This document shows positions 46,076 through 58,349 of a stretch of DNA of 64,000 nucleotides, one piece after another (the first letter of the stretch is position 1; the number at the start of each line of letters is the position of its first letter). The stretch spans positions 3,787,001 to 3,851,000 of the forward strand of contig JANTQA010000070.1 in NCBI GenBank assembly GCA_027625915.1, in the 5' to 3' direction. Position numbers and translations under genes: made by a program. Origin of the DNA: Anaeramoeba flamelloides. Taxonomy: Eukaryota > Metamonada > Anaeramoebidae. The notes beneath the pieces are model-generated. The model worked only from the letters and a program-made list of their open reading frames with translations. It did no database searches and was not told the origin of the DNA.

Positions 46076-48981
46076 TGGTTTGTGGATACAATGTAGTAAT
46101 TCAAAGCAACTTAATGATCAAAAAATCATTGACTATACGATCATTTAGCTTTAAAGTTGTTTATTGAGATTGTTTTTAATTTTAAAAATTGGTGATTATT
46201 TTTCTTTTTCATTTTCATGATCCCTTCACAAGGTGTTCGAATTCGCTTCCAGGTATCATAAAATTTCTTAGTGAATTTTCTCTTTAAAAAATGACATAAA
46301 ATGATTTTATGATCTAAATTGGGAATATTTTTAAGATCATTCCTTTACTCTTTAAATTAGATCGGAACAAATAGTATTGAGACAAATTGGTAAATCGCAA
46401 ACATAGCCCTTAAATGAATAAAAATCTTCTTCTTTATCAAAATCGAGTTAAAATAATTCACAAAATGGACAGGAAATCAAAATTCTGAAAGAGGTTTTGA
46501 TTTTATCACTCGACAGAACATGTTTACATTAATGCTATTTTCGTATCCGATTATTTGTTTTTTTTTTTTTTTTGTTTCTGGTTTTTGGATTGTTGGAAAA
46601 CTAAAACTGTTTTCATAAAAGTGTACGAGTCCTTTTTATGGATGAAACTAAAACATTGGAAAAAAAAAAAAAACTCCAGTTTTAAGCAAGAAACGAACAT
46701 AAAATTCAATTCAGAACTTTTTGTTTCAACTTTGGTTTTTCACCAATCTTTTCTTTTTTATTGATCCAATGCTATAGTATGATTTTATTTTTCCTTTATT
46801 CAAATCGTCTTTGGTGTTTTTCACAAAAGTTTTGATCGAAAACAAACAAGAAGAAAGTTGTAAAAAAAAAAAAAAAAAAAAAACAGTACCTCATTTCGAA
46901 GGAAGGATTTTTTGATCCGCTTTCTTTTGCCAAAAAATAAAAATTTATTAAAGTTTGAAAAAATGAAAAAAATGAGAAAAAATATCAAACACAACAAAAA
47001 TAGCACGAAAATAGTAGTTACTTTTTTTCCTTAATAATGCTTTGTTTTTTTAAAATTGTTTCAAATTTTGAAAGAATTCCAAGATAAAAATTCAACAACT
47101 TTCAAATCAAAAGTTTTTACCATTCAACCTTTAAAAACATGTAATTTGAACAACTTTACAATTTTTGGTTTTCATAAAAAGACTTTCGGGTTTTTGAATG
47201 TTATTTAACAAATATTTGTCTTTTGGATAACATTCAAAAATTTCAATTAAATTCCAAAATGTTATCTTTTGTTTTTTATTATTTTTTACCCTTTTTTTGG
47301 CTTGAAAAATTTTGTTACAAGTATTTGTTATTTGAAAAAATATGAAAGAATATTAGAGACTGAAATCTTGCAGAATGCCCATTCTGAAAGTTCAAAAAAG
47401 TCTTGAAAGTATTTGTATAAATTAACCTATTCTTTTCCTGGAGGAACAAGGTCCATTTGAAAATATAAATTTAAAAGAATCACATTAGAACAAGCTTTTA
47501 CTTTGATGGAATTGTTGACAAACCAAAATTAATTCTTATTTAACAAAAAATCGTAATATAATTTCAATATGATCAGAAAAAATAAGTATTAATTCTACAA
47601 TTCAAGTTCATAAATATTTGTTTTTTTTATCTGTTATTTCCAAATTAAATTGTCAAAAGTACTTATATCATTTTCATTTTTCAAAAAATGCATTAAAATA
47701 CAGCCCTCTTCTTTGAAAAAACTATTTTTGAACAGAAATATAATAAAATGAAAATTGATTTTTGTTTAGCTTTATTAAATAATGGAGTGTATTTCTTTTG
47801 TTTTTAAAATATCTTTTTTGGATTTCTTTTTAAGTATTTTTGTTTTTTCCATAAGGGTACTTGAATTTATTTGAATAATTTCATCACAATATCCTTATAA
47901 TTTACGAAAAAATAATGAACCCAAGGAAAAAAACAATTCCAGGACACAACTCAAATGAAATATGGGATAGTTGATAAGAAATAAATTTAGTACTCTCAAG
48001 CGCAAGATTCTGCAAAAATAATTAAATAACTTTTTTTTTTTATTATTAATATCCACAATTTTAATTTAAGAGAAAATATAAATTAAAAAAAAATCAAAAT
48101 AGAAGACAATTTTGTGAAATTTATGTGATTTTGATGGTGATTATGGAATTATTTTTTTAAAAAGATCTAATTACTAACTCCTTTTATTTTATATTTCCAG
48201 TTTTTATTTGCATAAAATTTAATAATTTTTTGAATCTCATTTTCTCAAGGAATGTTATCTAAATCCAACCATTTGAAGTGATTCTCAATAAAATAAAAAC
48301 AAAAATTAAATAATAATTATTTGTTTTTTAAATTCTAGCATAGATAAGAGACTTTTAGATTTATTTAATATTTCTTCAATATCTTTATTTTAATTATAAA
48401 TTAGTATCATCCTTAAAGCAAAAAATTTCAATGAAATTAGGAAACAAAAATATAAACTAAATTTCATAATAAATGTCCAACCTTACATTTGAATAATGAA
48501 TTGATTTTGTATCATTTTGAAGTTTTTCCTCTCACAATGAAAAGTTTGCAAATAAACCATTTTTTCTCTTTTTTTATTTTTTCAACAGTGCTTTGTTAAA
48601 ATGGAAAATGAAAATGAAAAATTGGAAAGAAGTAACAGATGAATTAATGAAAAAATTGGTTTCAAATATGAAAAAGAGATTATATTTAGTTATTTAAAAT
48701 AGAAGGAGAATCGATAAATGGGTTTTTTTACTTTTTTAAATTTTCTATTTTTTATGTAATGTTTCTTTCAAAATAAATGGCCAAATTTTTTTTAATTGTT
48801 TTTTTTATTTTTCTTTCTTTTATTTTTAGACAAAAAATAAATATCTCTTGAGTATAGTATTGAATATTAAAATTTAAATTTTTATATTATAATAGATAAC
48901 TTCAATTATTAAAAATATTTTTATTTAAAATTTGATTTTTAATGGGTCAATGATTTTGAAAGATAGTTTTATTATTTAATC

Positions 48982-49013
<32 letters not shown>

Positions 49014-49069
49014 TGGTTCTTTGGAAATATAATAAATAAAAAAAAAAATAAAAGAAAAAAAGGGGGTTC
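46076..49069. other. 3-kb gene-free AT-rich stretch
   Basis: No gene, RNA or paired repeat that I can support. Long homopolymers occur at 46560-46575, 46861-46883 and 48981-49010. Confidence 0.5.
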
Positions 49070-49817
49070 TTAAGGGTCTATGCATTTACCATGGATTTTC
49101 CCCATACTCAAGAGGAGTTTTGAAACCAAAAATTCTGTTGCAAAATTGTCTTTCTTTTGATTGGCTAAATTGAAATAACAAAAAAAAATATTGTGAGAGA
49201 ATCTCATTGGAAAAAATATACTTTCAAAAAAAAAGTTGAAAAAAAATTAACTAACCAAAAAAATTAAAATTTAAAAAAAGAGTTTTTAAAAGAGTTCTTA
49301 ATTCCAAAAAATCAAATTTTAAAAAAATAAAAATTAATTTTTTTATTCAAATTTCTCTAGTATTAAATTTCTTTTGATTTGAAACAAATTTTTTTCTTTC
49401 GGCTTACATTCAATTTAATTTGATTTAATCGGATATGTGGTTATATTGTCGCTCTCTGATTTGACAAAGTAAGGATATTCTAACTTTCTTTAGAAAACAA
49501 TAACTCATTTGAGAATTGAAGAAAAATGAAAAATAAAATCTTCAGGATCTCAAAAAGCCCCAAAGAGCAACACTTCATAATCAACATAGTTGTTTTCAAA
49601 ATGATAAATCTAGCCATTCATATTGGAAATTGGGATTACTTATTTGGCCCTCTTTTCTAAAAATTTTCCACATTTTGATTGTTGATTAATGGATATCTGT
49701 TACACTTCACATGTTGGTTAGTTTTTGATTGGTATTAGGTACTATTAAAAAGTACAAAAAAATTTTTTTCTTTCCATTTTAGAAAATTATTTTTCACCCT
49801 AATGTCTAGACCCTTAA
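49070..49817 (+). mobile_element. Repeat family I, copy 1, with TTAAGGGTCTA ends
   Basis: 748 bp. The left end is TTAAGGGTCTATGCATT and the right end is the complement TTAAGGGTCTAGACATT, so there are short terminal inverted repeats with TTAA (or TA) at the boundary. A diverged copy is at 41873-42565. No reading frame. A GGGTCTA tip next to TTAA is reminiscent of piggyBac-type elements, but short and not diagnostic. Confidence 0.6.
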
Positions 49818-50244
49818 TTTGAATTTTTTTTGTGTAATAAATTTTATTCAAACTTTATGCAGTAACAATTCTATATACAATATTTTATTTTTTTAAAAAA
49901 TAATTTATTTTTTTTTATTTTTATTGAAGAGAGGTGTTTCAACAGGATTATCTTTTGTTTGCCGTTAGGTTATTTTTAATTTGAAAAATAAAAAGAAAAT
50001 TGTTTCAAAAATTGTCTTTTAATTTCTCTAATTAAAAAAAAAAAAACACCATTTAGCTTTTCCAAAATTTAAAATAATTGAGTAAAATCTTTGATTTTTC
50101 TCTATTATTTTGAAAATAAAAAAAACCAGGGCACTTCACATTGGTTTTTTTTTTTAATTTAAAAATATCTAAAAATTTCAAAAATTTCTTTTTATTTAAA
50201 AAATTAAAAAAAAACTATTTACATGACGTAATTTGAAGACACTC

Positions 50245-50566
50245 TACAGTGCTTGAAGGACATGTTCGTTAGTTTTTCTAGATTTTTCGGTTTATTTGGA
50301 AAATTGGTAGATTTGTGTTAGGTTTTTTCGAGTTTTCTATTTAATTGTGAAGTTTTGTAGGTTTTTCGAATAAAATAGAAAACCTCAAAAAAACCTAACG
50401 AAAATTTTTTTATTTTCGAAATAAATAGAAAACTCAGAAAAACCTAGAACACTTCACAAATAAAATAGAAAACCTCAAAAAAACCTAGAACACTTAAAAA
50501 ATAAAAAAAAAAATCAATTAAACCTATTACACATTATGGTACTCTACATTCCATGAATGCACTTTA
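50245..50566. mobile_element. TIR element M with internal direct and inverted repeats
   Basis: 322 bp between TACAGTGCTTGAAGGAC and the complement TAAAGTGCATTCATGGA. Inside, the unit AATAGAAAACCTCAAAAAAA occurs in two close copies and one diverged copy (about 50367-50494), and inverted as GGTTTTTTCGAGTTTTCTAT at about 50320. The CAGTGC tip next to TA is Tc1-like. No coding frame. Confidence 0.55.
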
Positions 50567-52147
50567 CAGAACCCTCACAAAATTGATGGTAACCTACAAA
50601 AAAACCTTAAAAATAATAAGAGGTGGAACTAAAAAAACTTAAAAAGATAAATTTGGAAAAAAAAATAAAGTATAAACAAATCTATTTTATTTTTTCATTT
50701 TTCTTTTAAAAAAAAAATTGTTAATTTAACTTTCTTCTAAATTTAATATTCTTAATTATTTTTTTTTTCTTCAATTATTACAATTCTTTTTTTTTACTCT
50801 TTATTTGTTTTAAAACTTTTCTTATATTAATAAACTTAAAAACCAATGTTTTTTTTCTCTTTTAAAAGTTTTTAATAGATTTTCTGAAAAAAAATAATTA
50901 AATATTTTCATTGATAATAATATATCATTTTATTAAATCTTTTAAACCAATATTTCTTGATTCTAGTATTTTTAAATAAATTTTTACACAACTTCAAAAG
51001 GAAAAATGGATCAAAATATAAATGGATTTTAAAATAAACAATTAACTTTTTTACTAACCTTTGTATTCCTTAAAATTCCCATTTTTTGTGAATTTCAAAA
51101 GAAAATATACAGTTCATATTAATTATTATTTTTAAAAATAGTATTTTCTGGCAATTTATCTTTTTTTATTTCATTTAATAATAAATTTAAAAAATACCTA
51201 ATTATTTCGAATTTAAATGCTTTAGTCATCTATTTATGTTAAAAATGTGTTATATCAGTCTTCAGATTAAAATTTAATTTAAATTTTATATTTTAATAAC
51301 TTTTCGGTTGATTTTAAAATATTTTGAATAAGACAATTAATAATTTTATTAATCTCAGAACAACAAAAACAACTATTAATTTTGAAAAATAAATCAAAAA
51401 AAAAAAAGAGATAAAACCATAGTTTAGATTTTAAGATAATTTTCTTTTGTTACTGATTTAGTTGATCAAACATTGACATTAATAATAATTAAAAACCAAG
51501 GAAAATTATTAGAATTGAAATTATTATCCAATTGGATCCAAGTAAAGATAAAAATTATAATGAATGAACAAAAATATTAATTTCATTTAATATTTTCAAT
51601 TGTCTCCTGTTGTATCTTTTCTTGACACAATAAATGATATAAAATCTTCCCTTTCAATTTCATTATTTTTGTAAAAGTCGAACTTGGATCTGAATATCTC
51701 ATCACTTTAAGGTCTCTCTCTAAATTAAATCATACAGTCAGTTTTAAATTTTTAGAATTTTTTCAAAACCTGAATATTGAAAAGTAACTAAGTTCAGAAA
51801 TTCACCAAAAATATATTTTCATATTTTCTCTTTTTGTCTCAAAAGACGGATCCCTAAAGAAATATTTATATTTCGAACTAAAATATTGGTAAAAAATAGA
51901 TGATAGAATTAAAAACAAAAAAAATAGGGATTTTATTTTTATTTTTTTATATAATTTTAAAATACTATTTCAAATTGGAAAGGAATCACAAATAATTTAA
52001 ATCTAAAAAAAGGAGAAAAGAAATTAAAAAAAAAAAAAGAAAAAGAAGGGGGGGGGGAGAAGAAGAAATAAGATTTAAAAAAAAAAAAAAATAAAGAATA
52101 TCCAAATAAAAAATGGACAATAAATAGCGATCAATAAATAAGAAATT
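50567..52147. other. Gene-free stretch downstream of the B-box gene
   Basis: 3' flank of the minus-strand B-box gene. It is A/T-rich and includes an unusual G9 run at about 52048-52057 within a purine-rich patch. No gene seen. Confidence 0.45.
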
Positions 52148-53948
52148 TTATAATTCCTTTTTGAGTAGTTCTTCGATCTGAACATCTCCTAAAGTTTCAA
52201 TAATCACCTTGACTTCATTGGCTATGGGTGAAAATTCTGGGTAATACTCGTTATTTGATGTATCTTTGCATATGATTGAATGTTTCTTCATATCGATAAT
52301 CAAATAAAGATCAGAATTTTTTGATATAGGCCTGCCTTTAGATTCTGGCATGCCTTGATTAAAAAATAAGGTTTCTGATTGATTTTCATTCCAAAGAGTT
52401 TGGAATAGGACTGCCTTTTGATTCGTTCTGTATGTTCTATTTTGATGTTTTTCCATTGAGTCGACGATCCCAATTCGAATGCCCTGCTTGGTATGTTTCT
52501 GGGGATCCGAATTGGTGATCCTGTAGAGGATTTCATGGGTGCCTTTCTTATAGACGAACTTTTCAATTCGAGTCACCCAATCGATGTCTTGCTGGCTTTC
52601 TTGGACTCTGCTTGTGTAGGTGTTTCGATTATTGTTATTAGGGTCAAGGTAGTAGCGATCAAAATGGTGGGTGACGACATCGACACTGATCGAATCAAAT
52701 GTCATGATTTCTTCGGGGTTGAGGTGATAATCGGAAACATATTTTTGTTGGTCTTGATTCTTCATCTTTGTCCAGCTCACGAATGTTTTTGGGGCATCCA
52801 TGGAGTCCTTTAAAACGACCTTGATGTCCACGCTTTTTTCGGACAGAGCGGAATTCGATTCCTTTTCATATAATGTCAGTACGAGACGGTGTTGTTTAAT
52901 ATTTTCTAGCCCTTCCCCAAAGGCCTCTTCAATTTGTAAAGTGGTTTTGGAAAGATCAAAGGCAGAAGAGAAATCCAGATTGCTAATTTCAGTCTTGATT
53001 TTGTCCACATTCAAGGCGACAGTAAAGTTTGGATCCTCATCGATATCAGGTGGATCGATTTTTAACAGCTCGATCGAGTTCTGTAACGATTTGAAATTCT
53101 GAATTGTTCGTGCGTAATATTTGTTTTTGTGGCACTCGATAGTTTCGTTTGCCAACTGTTGAAATAGCCCCAATTGCTTCAGGTTGTGATCACAAAATCC
53201 TATTTTGGAGATCAGCTGTTGAATCTTTTGTTCTTGTGTTTCATTGACACACTGCTTATTGTTTTTTATTTCCTCCATCACAAATTTAATGCATTTTTTT
53301 TTGAGCTTTGCAATTTGCTTCAGTACTGTATCCTTTTCACGTTGACATTCTTTTTTTAGATCTTGTAATTGTTCCACATTCTCTTTCCTTCTTTGAATTA
53401 ATATGTTTGTATTATTTAATTGCTCCAGGGATTCTCCTTTAAACCTTTCACTTGCGTCTTGAATTGGCTCCACCTGTGTAATGTGCGGTTTACAGTGTTC
53501 CCAAGTATGTGTGTGGCATAATATTGCATTACATTGCTTGCAATAATTTATAGGTTTTTCAGGATCTTGTTCTTGATCCAACTTGCATTTCTCACATTCA
53601 CGGGCGCGGTATTTATCTAGAAAGCAAATTTGTGAATGAAAATTGGGGTAGAGTTTATTCAAAAAATTAAAGGTTAAGTTTTGTTTTTTTTGTTTATTCA
53701 AACAGACAAGAAGTTTTGAATTTTTGAAGAAAAAAAAAAAAAGAGAATACGAATTTTTTTTGTTTTTTTGTTACATCAAAAAAGAAAAAAGAAAAAGTCA
53801 AACTTTTTTTTGCAAATTCAAGTTTACATTCCTCAGCATGTTTTTGAAAAGAACCAAAACAATTATAACAATAGGGTTTGTTGCATGTGCTACAACTAAT
53901 TGGACAGTATTTATTTTTTTTACAATTTGAACATTTTTTTTCTGTCAT
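52148..53948 (-). CDS. B-box zinc-finger/coiled-coil protein, two exons
   Basis: Exon 1 (53828-53948) and exon 2 (52148-53616) join in phase over a 211-bp GTAAAC..TTCTAG intron, giving about 529 residues. Residues 1-40 hold a cysteine-rich zinc-binding segment (CSNCKKNKYCPISCSTC, YCYNC), followed by a B-box (CEKCKLDQ, NYCKQCNAILCHTHTWEHC, H). A long coiled coil follows (about 85-200). The rest is a globular, beta-rich C-terminal region with no domain I can name. This is the B-box/coiled-coil part of TRIM architecture without a RING, so ubiquitin-ligase activity is not predicted; the coiled coil probably mediates oligomerisation. The start ATG is at 53946-53948. Exon 2 alone would lack the first zinc site. 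The Tyr codon made at the junction is predicted. Intact. Confidence 0.82.
53617..53827 (-). other. Intron of the B-box gene
   Basis: 211 bp on the minus strand, donor GTAAACTTG and acceptor TGCTTTCTAG, splitting a Tyr codon after its first base. Unspliced, exon 1 continues into a Phe/Lys-rich stretch and a TAA. Confidence 0.65.
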
Positions 53949-54510
53949 GTGTTTTGTAGGTAATAATATGAAAAAAAAATGATTTCAAAAAATTTTTTTT
54001 AATTTGAACAAACCAACGATAAGTTGCAAAAAATCCATTTTATTTCTTGGTTGTTCATGATTTTTGAAGACTATTTTTGTTTTAATTATCCCAGAAGGAG
54101 TCGGAATTACAGACGAAATTGAGGAATTTAAAATGCTTCTTTAAAAAAAAGTGTTGAGAAAGTTAGTGTTAGTTTTTGGTCAATGGGCATTTCTTTTGTC
54201 AAAATCTTGATATAGGTATTTTAAAGCTAAAAATAGATAAATTTTCACTTCCTTTTCCAGATTTTTTTTTAGAAATAGAGTTCTCAAAGAAATATTTTGT
54301 GATTTAAAAGGCTCTATTTGAAATAGGAAATGAAAATGAAGCGAAAATTTTTCCGTGTTTAGAATTTAAATAATAGTATTAAAAAATCCTTGATTCTTTT
54401 TCTGAAAAGAATTGAAGATTTAAAAGAGTGCCAAAATTAATCAATTTTTGTCTTCAAACCAAGAAACTGTTGCCTTTTTTATTAAACGAAATCAGGAAGA
54501 AAAAAACCTT
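53949..54510. other. Upstream flank of the B-box gene
   Basis: Likely promoter region (minus strand); no motif or coding frame can be named. Confidence 0.4.
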
Positions 54511-55003
54511 TACTGTTATCAAAATAAAGTGTGCCGAAAAGTTTAATTTGTATTTTAAAATAAAAAGTGTGTTTCTTTTGTTTCTGAAGAAATATAAATT
54601 AATGGATAATCAAATAAAATGACAATAAACTCAAATTAAATATGGTATTGGTTTCTTAAAGTACTATTATTTAAAAAGAAAATCGAAAAATGAAGTACAA
54701 AATTAGAAAATATATCTCAAAAAATAGAGTAAATTTTTTTGACTTAAATTTTTATATTAAAACCCAAAACATCAAATTTCAAAAAAATTGAGAAAATTAA
54801 GAAAAATTATCATCTATTTGAATGAATAATTTAGAATTTACTTAGAACCTATAGGATTTTAGTTTTGAATTTTCCATGTACTTAGGTATACTACTGGAGA
54901 GTGAATTGGGTGTTGCCTAGTTAACAAGAAGAAAATAATAATAACAGTTTATATTTTGAAACAATGATTATATTCTTTAGAATGCCTTTTTTTGATCGCG
55001 TTA
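54511..55003 (-). mobile_element. TIR element family D, copy 5
   Basis: 493 bp with TACTGTTATCAAAATAAAGT on the left and the complement TAACGCGATCAAAAAAAGGC on the right, TA boundaries. The interior blocks (TGGTATTGGTTTCTTAAAG, AAAAAATAGAGTAAATTTTT, CTTAGGTATACTA) match the other D copies. Confidence 0.75.
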
Positions 55004-57268
55004 CTTTAAATTAAATAATTACTTTCTCAAAAATAATTAAAAGATATGAATTTTTCGTTTTGAGTAATAATATATTATAAAACAATTTTATTGATTTGGA
55101 AAATAATATTCAGGGCTTTTTTAATGTCATTTTTCAAACTTTTTGTTCGAAACGGAAATCCATGTTGAATAAAATTTATTCTTTTCAGCAAAATTCAATA
55201 TTTCATTTTGGAGAGAAAATATTTAAAAGTTTTGGGTATAATTCTAAATATATATATAATAATATCCACTGATGTTAAAATACCACATACAAACTTATTT
55301 AGTATAGATTTCTTTTCTATAGGAGATAATTTTTCTTATTCTAGAAAGTTTTCTGAATTAAATAATCATCAAAAAAGTCAAAAATAGATAATAAGTACAG
55401 ATGATATTTGTTTCTGAAAAATCTTCGATTAAAAAAAGAAATTTGAAAAATCACACATCAAAAGTAAAAATATATATATCAAAAAATAGAGTAGATTTTT
55501 GAAGTCAATTATTGTCTTATATAAATAGTACTAATCTATTTAAAAAAAAAAAAAAAATTATTATTCTCAAATATTCTATGTATGGAATATATATTGAGGA
55601 TTTCACTTTTTTTTTTTTATTTTGATAAATAATTTGGAAATTGAAATTAATCAATTCAAAATTTAAATTTATTATTTTTCAAAATGAATTAATAAATTTT
55701 CTCGTTTTTTTCTATTTATAAAGAAATTACCCATTTGAAAAATGGTTTTAAGTTTATTAAATTATTATTATTTAATCTATTTCAACTATGAAATTTATTA
55801 TTATTATTTTTCAAGGAATATCTGAACGAATATTTTTTTTATGAAATAAAGAGATTTTGATTCAAATAATTTTCATATTGATAAGTTTTAATAGTGATTG
55901 TTTAGCAAAAAATATAAACATTTATTGTACAATATAAATTAATATTTGAATTTTTTGGATCCATCTGAATCATTTGAACTCAAGAGTAGGAGTATGATTA
56001 TTACTATTAAATTAAAGTAATAATCCAGAGTAGTAGGAATTTATGTTAAATTTATTAAGTTTTTTTTTGGTTATTGGTATCGAAGTACTAATAAAAAATT
56101 TTATTTAAATCAAGTCTCTTCAATTTTGAATAATCAAAAAATCAGAAGATCAAGTCGCCTAGTTATCATATTGAATAAAAAAAGGACCTTATCAATTTTT
56201 AAAAACAACAGAAATGGAGAAAGTAATGTTTAATAAAGAATATATTCTACAGAATAAATTATTTTACTTAAAATTGTAGAAATGTTATTTTTATACCCTA
56301 TTATCCCCAAAAAAAAAAAAAAATGATAACTAACTTTTAAAAAAAAATATTGTTATATAAATATCTTCTTTACTTTTTATGTGTTTCTACAAAATTAATA
56401 AATGGATTTTTAGTCAAAAACATAAAAAAACGAAAAAAATGTAAAAATTGACAATAAATACCATTTTTTACAAAAAAAAATCTTCTTTTTGTTGTTAAGA
56501 ATTTTAAATAACACCCTAGATGTTGTTTTACTACAATTTTTAAAAGGAAATTAAAGTGCAAAATCATTGTTTCACAATATTTCTAGGAAAAAAACACTCA
56601 AATTTCTTTATGTTTGATCAGTAAAATCAAAAAATTGAAAAATAAATAGGAAAAAAAAAAGAAAGAAATTTAAAAAGGATTTATAAGAAGTAATTAGTGA
56701 AAAAATCAAAAAAAACAATATTATATTTAATTAAGAACACTGAAAATCACAAACACATCACTTTTGATTAATTTAATAATTTGGCAAATTGATCAGAAAT
56801 GTAATATTGGAGAATCGTTGTTTATTGTCCTTATTACTTTTTTTTTTCTTTTTGATGTGATTTCCTTTGAAATTTTCAACCTATACTTATTTGATTATTA
56901 TTAACAAGTTACTCATACTTTTTTGTTTCTGTTTCACAGCATTAAAAAGTCATCACTTGATGATTTTCCTTTTTAAATCTTCTTCCCAAGATAAAGAAAA
57001 TTCTTTTAGGTAAAAAATATAAACGATTCCAAAATAATTTATTTAAATCTGTTGAAAAAATTATAATGCCTAAATTAACCTATCTAAAAAGAGGAATTTC
57101 CGCTGTGTGTTCAGAATCCATTTAGAATCGAGACCCTTAAAAACAAGACTCAACTTTAAATTGATACAAATGGTTCAAAATAATAATAATAATAGATCTC
57201 AAAACCATAAAATCATTTAAAAACATGATATGAAAACAAAAAAACATGAAATGAAAAAATGATTATAA
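55004..57268. other. Gene-free stretch with a partial family K copy
   Basis: 56705-56965 is an inverted partial family K unit (AATTAAGAACACTGAAAATC at one end, AAGTTACTCATACTTTTTTG further in). The rest is A/T-rich without a supported gene. Confidence 0.45.
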
Positions 57269-57808
57269 TAAACCCCGTTCCAAAATTTTGGACACAAAAA
57301 CAAAATCAAAAATAGGCACGGAAAAAAAAACTCAATTTATTGTATTTTCCCAAACCTAATATAAAATCGCATTTAAATTAACATAAGATAAATCTTTTTA
57401 TGAGTAATCATTCTTATCCAAATAAAAGAAAAAAATATAAAACTCAAAAATCAAAATCTGTGTGTCCAAAATAATGAAATGAGTGAGACAAAAAATTGTA
57501 TTGATAAATTTGTTGAAATTTCACCAACTATTGTTGATCGATCAAATGATAAGATACAATGGAACAACTGTATGTGATTTTCCAATTAAACAAACTCGAC
57601 GCAAATCTTCTTTCAATCATTGAAAAAAAATTCCAGATCTAACGAAAAAGATCAAATAACTGGAAAAAAGGAAATGAAAACAAAACAAAAAAGACAAGAA
57701 ATGAAATCGTTTGGTAAAATCAAAATTGTTTCCAAATTGAAAGCAAAGTGTGGTATTGTTATTCTTTCAATTGTTTAGACTGTGTCCAAATTTTTGGAAT
57801 TCAGTTTA
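57269..57808 (+). mobile_element. TIR element family G, copy 1
   Basis: 540 bp. The ends are TAAACCCCGTTCCAAAATTT and the complement TAAACTGAATTCCAAAAATT, continuing TTGGACACA, with TA boundaries. The direct copy at 62248-62780 matches nearly throughout, including CAATTTATTGTATTTTCCCA and TTGATCGATCAAATGATAAG. The TTCCAAAAATTTGGACACA end is very close to classic Tc1/mariner termini. No transposase frame remains. Confidence 0.8.
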
Positions 57809-57911
57809 TTTTAAAAAAAAATTTAATTCTAATTTTTAATTTTTCATAAATAATTCTCTCTCGATATAAATATGTGACAAAGGGATTAAATTCATTTTTA
57901 AAAAATACTGT

Positions 57912-58131
57912 TAATTGTCAAATAAAAAGATCAAAATTTTCATTCAGCTTTCCAAAAAAATTACAGATCATCAGAATTAAAATAAATCATCAAAGTCCCC
58001 AATTCTCAAAAGTAAATCAATAATTTAAGCTGGTTTTAAGAATTAAAAATTTGATATGGTACTATGATTTATAAACAACCTTTTATGGAAAGCTGAATGA
58101 AAATTTTGATCCATTTATTTTGAAACAAATA
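57912..58131 (-). mobile_element. TIR element family J, copy 2 (inverted)
   Basis: 220 bp, inverted relative to 25632-25852, TA boundaries, ends ATCAAAATTTTCATTCAGC and complement. It lies about 220 bp downstream of the VPS9 gene stop. Confidence 0.75.
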
Positions 58132-58349
58132 GTATTGTAATAAATCCCTCTACAATAGTCCCAAAAGATAACTTGTCGATTTTTTATTAACACTCGTTAT
58201 TCAATAATAACACCAGGAGCATATTCTTTTTTGTTTAAATATCTTTTATATGTTCACTTTTATAAAACTGCTTTAATTATTAAATTTTCAAAGATTAATT
58301 TATTATTTTCAAAAACTTCCTGATCAAAAAAAAAAAAAAAAAAAAAAGA

